From a virus: 22,991 bases of DNA. The stretch is taken from positions 1 through 22,991 of the IMG/VR virus record IMGVR_UViG_3300027704_000171. One strand, written 5' to 3'. Below are positions 5,981 to 11,469 of this stretch, in pieces; position 1 is the stretch's first letter, and every line of letters starts with the position of its first letter. A program made the position numbers and the translations under genes. Below the pieces are notes generated by a model. That model saw nothing but the letters and a program-made list of their open reading frames with translations. It was not told the DNA's origin and did not search any database.

Positions 5981-6300
5981 AGCAACTCACCCTTAGGGCT
6001 GCAATCAATTCGCCGCCCTTGTTCGTATTCGTATTCATCCTCATCTAAGCCATGAACCCACTCTTCTTCAGTGGACCAGCTTCTGACGAACTCTTTCCAA
6101 CCTAGAGTGTTCTCAGTGTACTTAGCAACCACGAATGCAACTGCATCCTGTTCCCGTTCCAAGTCATGAACGATGTATGTGTTACCACCTTTCATCTTCC
6201 AAAATGCATTACCAGTATCGAACTTACCATCCTCGCAATGTGCGCCGTAGTTCTCTAGGATTTGGGTGTGAATAGCGAATGTTTGACTTGCATAGCTCAT
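5977..6300 (-). CDS. Conserved phage or plasmid-type protein of unknown function
   Basis: A 107-residue acidic protein. The N-terminal block FAIHTQILENYGAHCEDGKF, with GNAFWKMKGGNTYIV after it, recurs in my memory in small hypothetical proteins of phages and plasmids (TQ-LENYGAH followed by a WK-KGG-TY segment). A central conserved-looking WKEFVRSWSTEEEW follows. Role unknown. It is the first gene after an early promoter at 6337-6365, with a further early promoter and a minus-strand late element upstream, so it may be made both early and late. Confidence 0.75.
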   Translation of the reverse strand: MSYASQTFAIHTQILENYGAHCEDGKFDTGNAFWKMKGGNTYIVHDLEREQDAVAFVVAKYTENTLGWKEFVRSWSTEEEWVHGLDEDEYEYEQGRRIDCSPKGELL

Positions 6301-6336
6301 AATATAATACTCTCTGTTGGTCTTGATTATGGTACC

Positions 6337-6365
6337 ATTATACCATACATGATTCTATTTGTACA
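6337..6365 (-). promoter_or_regulatory. Early-type promoter, AAATAAAGG variant
   Basis: On the minus strand TGTACA (6365-6360), 17 bases, TATAAT (6342-6337), preceded by AAATAAAGG. It drives the operon starting at 6300. Confidence 0.8.
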
Positions 6366-6411
6366 CCTTTATTTTCATTCTTTTTATATTATTTTGTTAT
6401 ATGGTAATCAT

Positions 6412-6419
6412 TATTTATA
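6412..6419 (-). promoter_or_regulatory. Possible late promoter on the minus strand
   Basis: TATAAATA reads on the minus strand in a gene-free gap, about 110 bases upstream of the gene at 6300. It could give that operon a late transcript, but the region is AT-rich and the match may be chance. Confidence 0.4.
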
Positions 6420-6457
6420 ACACTGTGTACCTCTACCCCTCAGCAGTTAACCTCTTT

Positions 6458-6486
6458 ATTATAACATGATTTGCTCACTTTGTACA
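6458..6486 (-). promoter_or_regulatory. Second upstream early-type promoter, TTAACTG variant
   Basis: On the minus strand TGTACA (6486-6481), 17 bases, TATAAT (6463-6458), preceded by TTAACTG. It stands about 120 bases upstream of the promoter at 6337, so the operon at 6300 has tandem early promoters of the two variants with no gene between them. Confidence 0.75.
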
Positions 6487-6505
6487 CAGTTAATAGCACT
6501 ATTTG

Positions 6506-6513
6506 TATAAATA
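6506..6513 (+). promoter_or_regulatory. T4-type late promoter of the curli-like operon
   Basis: TATAAATA lies 25 bases before the first gene of the plus-strand block (start 6539). No other promoter-like element was found upstream of that block, and the following genes are closely packed or overlapping, so this element probably controls the whole run to 14064. Confidence 0.8.
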
Positions 6514-6538
6514 GTCCTATAATACCAAGGAGTAGGCC

Positions 6539-6817
6539 ATGGAGTTTGTACAACTGGTTGCTGATGTTGGCTTCCCGATAGCATCCGCTTTAGCCGGCGG
6601 ATTTTTCGTGTTCCTGACTCTTCGGTTTATTTTAGCTGGGGTGCTTGATTCTATAAAGGTTCAGCGCTCCTTCGCGATTGCTTTAGACAACCGCGTTAAG
6701 ACTATGAACAATGAATTGATTAGGATTGATGTGATGATGTCTGTTGCTTTAGGATTGAAACCTGACTTGGATAGAGTGGCGAGAGCCGATGGTCAAAAGG
6801 ATGCAAGGAAAGATTAG
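6539..6817 (+). CDS. Small single-span membrane protein, holin-like topology
   Basis: A 92-residue protein. An N-terminal membrane span (about residues 10-35, FPIASALAGGFFVFLTLRFI) is followed by a helix of coiled-coil character (ALDNRVKTMNNELIRIDVMM) and a charged tail. The shape resembles small holin-like proteins of the BhlA/UviB type, but these are weak sequence families. A clear partial copy lies at 7047-7340 (same GFPI span, same D-R-xM-N-LIR motif). The start has AAGGAG 7 bases upstream and a late promoter. A role in membrane permeabilisation or in assembling the export system is inference. Confidence 0.8.
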   Translation: MEFVQLVADVGFPIASALAGGFFVFLTLRFILAGVLDSIKVQRSFAIALDNRVKTMNNELIRIDVMMSVALGLKPDLDRVARADGQKDARKD

Positions 6818-6819
6818 TA

Positions 6820-7047
6820 ATGCTTTGGAAGAATATCATGATGCTTACGTTTAAAGGTAAAGAATTAGATGGCGCGACAGTAGATGAAAATGATCATCGA
6901 AATGTCGGCGGTTTTAGAATTGTAACTGAAGAAACACCGGACAATAAGTTCTTTGTCATTGACGATGTAGATTTAAACATTGGTGACATATACAGAATAA
7001 GTCCTACAGGTTTCTTTGAACTAATAGAAAAAGGACCAGCGCTTTAA
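6820..7047 (+). CDS. Small phage protein of unknown function
   Basis: A 75-residue soluble protein, mainly beta in character (MLTFKGKELDGATVDENDHR, then GGFRIVTEE and FFVIDDVDLNIGDIYRI). Starts at 6820 and at the tandem ATGs from 6838 are possible; GGAAG lies 6 bases before 6838. Its stop overlaps the next start as TAATG. It sits between two related membrane proteins. No domain recognised. Confidence 0.65.
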   Translation: MLWKNIMMLTFKGKELDGATVDENDHRNVGGFRIVTEETPDNKFFVIDDVDLNIGDIYRISPTGFFELIEKGPAL

Positions 7048-7340
7048 TGGATATAGCAGAGGCCATCGGCCAATATGGGTTTCCTATAATAGCGGCGCTT
7101 GGCCTCGGCTACTTTATATACTACATTTGGCAATGGGTGACTGAAGAAGTCGATCCTGTTGTTAATGAATCTCATACGACTTTAATAGGTCTTATTGACA
7201 GGGTACGTATGCTAGACAATGATCTCATACGACTTAAGACGAAACTAGATATGGTAATTTCAACAGGATCGGAGAAAAATGACAATGAAGACAAAGATAG
7301 CAGTATTGATGATCCTTCTGATAGTTCCGACTATAAGTAA
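7047..7340 (+). CDS. Small single-span membrane protein, relative of the 6539 product
   Basis: A 97-residue protein: N-terminal span (GFPIIAALGLGYFIYYIWQW, about 11-30), then a helical stretch with LIDRVRMLDNDLIRLKTKLD and a very acidic, disordered tail. The layout and the motifs GFPI and D-R-V-R-M-x-NDLIRL match the gene at 6539, so the two are probably duplicates. I recall similar proteins in marine phages, without known function. The tail-coding region overlaps the start of the CsgF-like gene by 62 bases, which includes that gene's signal peptide. Holin-like or export-accessory roles are both possible. Confidence 0.8.
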   Translation: MDIAEAIGQYGFPIIAALGLGYFIYYIWQWVTEEVDPVVNESHTTLIGLIDRVRMLDNDLIRLKTKLDMVISTGSEKNDNEDKDSSIDDPSDSSDYK

Positions 7341-7743
7341 TGCAGATTTAGGATGGGGATTTAAGAGTCCGGCGTTTAATGGCAATGGATACAGTACTCA
7401 CGTATTGACCACTGAGCAACTGCAACATAATCGTAAAGAAGATCAAAAGGATGCAGCTGATGCAGAAGCTAGGCGTATCGCAAGAGAATTAGAAAATACC
7501 ACACTCAATAAGTTTGTCAAAAACCTTGAGTCTAGAATTTATGCCACATTAAGTAAGCAAATGGTTGACAACATGTTCGCCGCTTGTGGTGATAGCTGCG
7601 CAAGTAGTGGTACCACTGAAATAGAAGGCAGCACGATATACTGGTCGAAAGATGCAACCACGGGTGAGATAACTTTAACTATAACTAACGACGATGGTAC
7701 AACTACTATTACGATACCTGGAGCCGGAGACTTTACATTCTAA
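7279..7743 (+). CDS. csgF: CsgF-like curli assembly factor
   Basis: A 154-residue secreted protein. The signal peptide is residues 1 to about 22 (hydrophobic AVLMILLIVPTI, SNA before the cut). The mature start DLGWGFKSPAFNGNG corresponds to the CsgF head FxxPxFxGN, which in E. coli plugs into the CsgG channel. Then come a helix (LNKFVKNLESRIYATL, 76-91) and a C-terminal beta region (GEITLTITNDDGTTTITIPG), the same order as E. coli CsgF (about 138 residues). An insertion with two cysteines (C103, C107) precedes the beta part. CsgF couples the CsgG pore to fibre nucleation at the cell surface. The next gene is CsgG, coupled as TAATG, which strongly supports the call. Confidence 0.85.
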   Translation: MTMKTKIAVLMILLIVPTISNADLGWGFKSPAFNGNGYSTHVLTTEQLQHNRKEDQKDAADAEARRIARELENTTLNKFVKNLESRIYATLSKQMVDNMFAACGDSCASSGTTEIEGSTIYWSKDATTGEITLTITNDDGTTTITIPGAGDFTF

Positions 7744-8546
7744 TGAAACTAATTGCAGCAACATTATGTGTAGCCCTTGCTGGTTGCGCTCAAATGGGTA
7801 ACGAGATATATCCCACCGAAGAACCTAAAGTTCAGATATCACCTTTAGGTAATGGATTAAAACAATTTCATGAACTAGATGGCAAAATAATGACTATTGC
7901 CGTCTATAGTTTTACAGATAAGACAGGACAACGTAAACCTAGTGATGCTGCTTCTAGTTTAAGTAGTGCAGTTACACAAGGTGGAGAAGTTTGGGTTATT
8001 AAAGCATTGCAAGATGTTGGTAACTCTACATGGTTTGAAGTAGTGGAAAGAGTTGGCCTTGACAATTTGGTTAAGGAACGTCAGCTTGTTCGTAATACAA
8101 GGGAAGTATACGAGAAATCATTAAAGAATGGCCCAACACCTCTAAAGCCTATGGTATTTGCCGGCTTGATTTTAGAAGGAGGAATTGTTGGTTATGATTC
8201 TAATGTTGCCATGGGTGGAACAGGTGCAAGATATTTAGGCATTGGTTTAACGACGGAATACAGAACGGATACAGTGACAATAGTTATGCGATTAGTAAGT
8301 GTCTCCACGGGTAAAGTATTACTTAGTGTGGCTACGGAAAAAAGTATAGCCAGTCACCGCAGCGGCGCGGACGTATTTAGGTTCTTCGATATGGGCACAA
8401 AGTTAGTTGAAGCCGAAACTGGTTATAGTGTGAATGAACCAGTAAATTATGCAGTAAGAGCAGCAGTGGAAGCTGGCGTAATTGAGTTGATCAATGAAGG
8501 AGAAAGAAAGAAATTCTGGAAGTTTATTAAACCTTCCGGAGGTTAA
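7743..8546 (+). CDS. csgG: CsgG-like outer-membrane curli export pore (lipoprotein)
   Basis: A 267-residue protein close to the E. coli CsgG length (277). Lipobox LAGC puts the lipidated cysteine at residue 15; the next residues are Ala-Gln, not Asp, fitting the outer membrane. Family blocks are complete: SFTDKTGQRKPSD (56-68), SSAVTQGGEVWVIKALQD, WFEVVERVGLDNLVKERQ (97-114), ILEGGIVGYDSN (143-154), GGTGARYLGIG (158-168), VFRFFDMG (211-218), NEPVNYAVRAA. In E. coli, nine CsgG subunits form an ungated channel for unfolded curlin. By alignment, constriction residues N55 and F56 of E. coli correspond to Ser72 and Leu73 here. Followed by curlin-like genes, the natural cargo. Confidence 0.95.
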   Translation: MKLIAATLCVALAGCAQMGNEIYPTEEPKVQISPLGNGLKQFHELDGKIMTIAVYSFTDKTGQRKPSDAASSLSSAVTQGGEVWVIKALQDVGNSTWFEVVERVGLDNLVKERQLVRNTREVYEKSLKNGPTPLKPMVFAGLILEGGIVGYDSNVAMGGTGARYLGIGLTTEYRTDTVTIVMRLVSVSTGKVLLSVATEKSIASHRSGADVFRFFDMGTKLVEAETGYSVNEPVNYAVRAAVEAGVIELINEGERKKFWKFIKPSGG

Positions 8547-8560
8547 TAGGAACTAATTAA

Positions 8561-9262
8561 ATGAAAATATTTAAAAGACTGATACCCTTAGCTTGCGTGG
8601 GTTTAGTCGCTGCATCTATTGCAGCTGCTAATGATATTTACATTACTCAAGTCGGTGATACATTAGACTTGGACATTGTCCAAAATGGACAAAACAACGT
8701 GATCGGTACAACCGGACAAGCTGTTGTACTAAATGGTGATGCAATGACCTTTAGCATAACTCAAACAGGTGGCTCAAACTCAATTGCGGCAAATATAAAA
8801 GGCGTAAGTTACACGGGCACGTGGGTATTTACAGGTAGTAATAACTCGGTAGCCTTATTGTGTAGTAGCGCATCAGCTGCAAACTGCGATACAGTAGTAC
8901 TCAACATTACTGCAGTAGGCGATGACCAAGCATACGATATTAAAATCGGTGAAAGCGCTAGCGCAGATCAAGCAACAATTAACTTTACTGTAACAGATGA
9001 CAATAACATTATTACTACTGATGTTGATGGTACTAGTGCAGTGATCAACGTTACTATTAATAAAAACTCAAGTACAGCAGGTAATAGTACACTAGACATT
9101 GATTTAGCTGGCAACGGAGATATCAACGGACACACTATAACCTTTAACGCTCTTGGTCGTGGCCACGCTGTTGTACTTAACCAAAGTGGGATATATGATA
9201 ATGTTATCAACTTGTCGACTAATGGCGATAACCACGCTATTAATATTAATCAGTCAGACTAG
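8561..9262 (+). CDS. Curlin-repeat (CsgA/CsgB-like) secreted protein, smaller form
   Basis: A 233-residue protein with a signal peptide (MKIFKRLIPLACVGLVAASI, cut after AAA at about 23). The mature head is NDIYITQVGDTLDLDIVQNG, almost the same pattern as the second curlin-like protein at 10285. It carries degenerate curlin repeats rich in Asn, Gly, Thr, Ile and Val: VQNGQNNVIG, FSITQTGGSNSI, AVVLNQSG, NGDNHAININQSD. Such strand-turn-strand repeats form the amyloid core of CsgA and CsgB. The repeats are less regular than E. coli CsgA, so it may be a nucleator or minor subunit. AGGA lies 9 bases before the start, and the gene follows csgG. Confidence 0.85.
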   Translation: MKIFKRLIPLACVGLVAASIAAANDIYITQVGDTLDLDIVQNGQNNVIGTTGQAVVLNGDAMTFSITQTGGSNSIAANIKGVSYTGTWVFTGSNNSVALLCSSASAANCDTVVLNITAVGDDQAYDIKIGESASADQATINFTVTDDNNIITTDVDGTSAVINVTINKNSSTAGNSTLDIDLAGNGDINGHTITFNALGRGHAVVLNQSGIYDNVINLSTNGDNHAININQSD

Positions 9263-10343
9263 TCTTGCTAACATAGGTCGCATCGCCGCCGTAGATGGTA
9301 GTGGAGCGATTGAACGTGGTGTAGATGCTATTGACGCAGTAAAAGGTACGGGCATTGATTTGCTCGATACCGCTGTGACCGCAAATGCAACTATGCGCAT
9401 TGACTTCGTTGATGATACGCGAGTAGATATAACTGAACACTCACGATTAATAATCGATGATTTTGTATACGATCCTGCAACAGGAACTGGCTCATTAGGG
9501 CTCAAAGCAAGCCTGGGAACAATACGATATGCATCAGGCCAGATCGCTAAGAATAGCAGACAGAATGTAAAGATTAGAACTCCGTCAGCAACGATCGGTG
9601 TACGTGGAACTGATTTTATCATGGTAGTAAACGAAGCCGGTGGTTCTATGATTACACTGCTTCCTAGCTGCAATACTGATGGAATGTGTTATGTTGGTGA
9701 GATAACCGTCGAGACAGATGCTGGCTTTGTTATCATGAATCAAGCATTTCAAGCGACTATGGTTTCTCATAGTATGAACAAACCTTCAAACCCACTTGTA
9801 TTAGATCTCAGTGAAGATATGATTAACAGCCTTTTGATTCTTCGCAAGACTAGTCCATATGAGGAAGTAGAGAAACTCGAATTAATTAAACGACAAAAGG
9901 GTGCAGACTTTTTAGGCTTAGACTTTTTACAGTATGACGGATTAGATTATGAGATGCTCGTAGATTCTATTGAAAGTATATGGGTAACTGCTCTTGATGA
10001 GACTGATTATATGCTTCAAGATATGTTGTATGATATGCTAGACCAATTAAACCAACAACTGATGAAGCTATTTGCTGATGAACTTGCATTACAGAATGCA
10101 TTCCTATTAAGACAAGAAGGAAAGATCTACGGATTCGATCCTGACAGTGGTATTACGTTAAAGGATTCAAACGGATCCTGGACATTTATCAGAAGAGATT
10201 ATGATGAAGGCGGTTACGTTGAATTAATATTAAACAATGCCTATGGTTATTCCATAGACTTACAACAGGGAGGCTGGGAATTATATGACTATAGATTGGG
10301 CGATACTATCGTTAATAATATTAGGATTATTCAGTCCCAGTAA
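9201..10343 (+). CDS. Secreted FecR-domain protein
   Basis: A 380-residue protein if started at ATG 9201. This start gives a normal signal peptide with an Arg before the hydrophobic core (LMAITTLLILISQTSLA); an ATG at 9222 gives a shorter one. The mature N-terminal half (about 24-180) has the FecR-domain pattern: start VDGSGAIERG, strand MRIDFVDDTRVDITEHSRL, LGTIRYASGQ, and the hallmark TPSATIGVRGTDF. The C-terminal half is acidic and helical, ending in a beta-rich GYVELILNNAYGYSIDLQQG. FecR domains in other bacteria are often encoded beside CHASE2 cyclases, as here, but this protein has no membrane anchor of its own and no sigma factor neighbour. The gene overlaps both flanking genes by about 60 bases. 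Confidence 0.85.
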   Translation: MLSTCRLMAITTLLILISQTSLANIGRIAAVDGSGAIERGVDAIDAVKGTGIDLLDTAVTANATMRIDFVDDTRVDITEHSRLIIDDFVYDPATGTGSLGLKASLGTIRYASGQIAKNSRQNVKIRTPSATIGVRGTDFIMVVNEAGGSMITLLPSCNTDGMCYVGEITVETDAGFVIMNQAFQATMVSHSMNKPSNPLVLDLSEDMINSLLILRKTSPYEEVEKLELIKRQKGADFLGLDFLQYDGLDYEMLVDSIESIWVTALDETDYMLQDMLYDMLDQLNQQLMKLFADELALQNAFLLRQEGKIYGFDPDSGITLKDSNGSWTFIRRDYDEGGYVELILNNAYGYSIDLQQGGWELYDYRLGDTIVNNIRIIQSQ

Positions 10344-11460
10344 GACTGAGGCCAATGATATTCGGGTTGCGCAGATTGGAGACAACATTATATTAAACGT
10401 TACACAGGATGGTAAGGATAATAAAATAACCGGTAAAAATTGGGGTAACTCTAATGCCTACATGAATGGTAGCAACTCAGTTGTGAACTACAGCCAAACC
10501 GGTGATAATAACAGACTAGGTATATACACATATGGCAATAATACAGTTATGAGCCTGACACAAACTGGCAATAACAACACCTCGAGTATGGATGGCCATG
10601 GCTCAAACCTTATAATGTCTGTCACGCAGAACGGCAATAACAACACTTCATATTCCGAGATGGGTAATGGTGGAGATGATAATAACTCTATGACGGTTAC
10701 ACAAGATGGTAATAACAACTACACTAATCCGAATATAAACGGTGACAATAATCTTATTGTTATAGATCAGGATGGTAATAACCATTATGCAACTAGAGTT
10801 GGCACATGGTCTGGTGATAATAACTCAATAGCTATTACTCAGAATGGATCACAACATGAGAATGCTCAGCTTGGTATGAATGGAAATAGTAATACGGTGG
10901 ATATATCGCAGGGCTTTAGTGGCGAGAGTAACCTTACTAGATCAATTATAGTAGGCGATAGTAACGCATTAACAGTATGGCAAGGTAAGCGATTTAGCGG
11001 ATACACTGATACGACTGAAGGTGGTGACCACGAAGCGAATTGGACAATAACTGGCAATAATAATTTGGCACGTAGCTATCAAACAGATGATGCAACTAAC
11101 TGTTGTGCATCGGCTCATCTCACTACAAACACTATAGAGGGTGATGGCAATAGTGTTACGGTAAGACAACGTGTTAGTGAAAATGAAGGTTTTGTGCAGG
11201 TTGTTGGAGATAGTAACTTTGTTGACTTATATCAAAGTGGCGGCGGTAATGCATATGGAAATATCACGGCCACCGGCAATAACCATTCTACGACGAATAT
11301 ACAAAAGGGCGGAGGAGTTCATAGCATAACACTAAATATGACTAATGGAGGCGGAGCTTATAATATCAACACTCTTCAGGACAGTACTAGCAATCAAAGC
11401 TATACATTGGAAGGTACGTGTTTTACAGGAACCTGTGGAATATCGGTAGTCCAGAATTAA
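10285..11460 (+). CDS. Large curlin-repeat (CsgA-like) secreted protein, likely main amyloid subunit
   Basis: A 391-residue protein with a signal peptide (MTIDWAILSLIILGLFSPSK, cut after TEA, about 23). The mature head NDIRVAQIGDNIILNVTQDG matches that of the 8561 product. At least ten repeats of about 20-25 residues follow, with the core S/T-x-x-QxGxxN: NYSQTGDNN, SLTQTGNNN, SVTQNGNNN, TVTQDGNNN, VIDQDGNN, AITQNGS, then more degenerate ones. Q and N ladders of this kind are the amyloid-forming unit of curlins. E. coli CsgA has 5 repeats in about 151 residues, so this is much longer. Four cysteines near the repeats' end (two as CC) are unusual for curlin. It would be exported through the CsgG-like pore. 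Confidence 0.9.
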   Translation: MTIDWAILSLIILGLFSPSKTEANDIRVAQIGDNIILNVTQDGKDNKITGKNWGNSNAYMNGSNSVVNYSQTGDNNRLGIYTYGNNTVMSLTQTGNNNTSSMDGHGSNLIMSVTQNGNNNTSYSEMGNGGDDNNSMTVTQDGNNNYTNPNINGDNNLIVIDQDGNNHYATRVGTWSGDNNSIAITQNGSQHENAQLGMNGNSNTVDISQGFSGESNLTRSIIVGDSNALTVWQGKRFSGYTDTTEGGDHEANWTITGNNNLARSYQTDDATNCCASAHLTTNTIEGDGNSVTVRQRVSENEGFVQVVGDSNFVDLYQSGGGNAYGNITATGNNHSTTNIQKGGGVHSITLNMTNGGGAYNINTLQDSTSNQSYTLEGTCFTGTCGISVVQN

Positions 11461-11469
11461 GGAAATGAA

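Noticed and set aside
9153-9200. Longer N-terminus for the FecR-domain protein, starting at 9153
   Set aside because: It would put a non-signal stretch before the signal peptide and overlap the curlin-like gene by 110 bases; later starts give a normal signal peptide.
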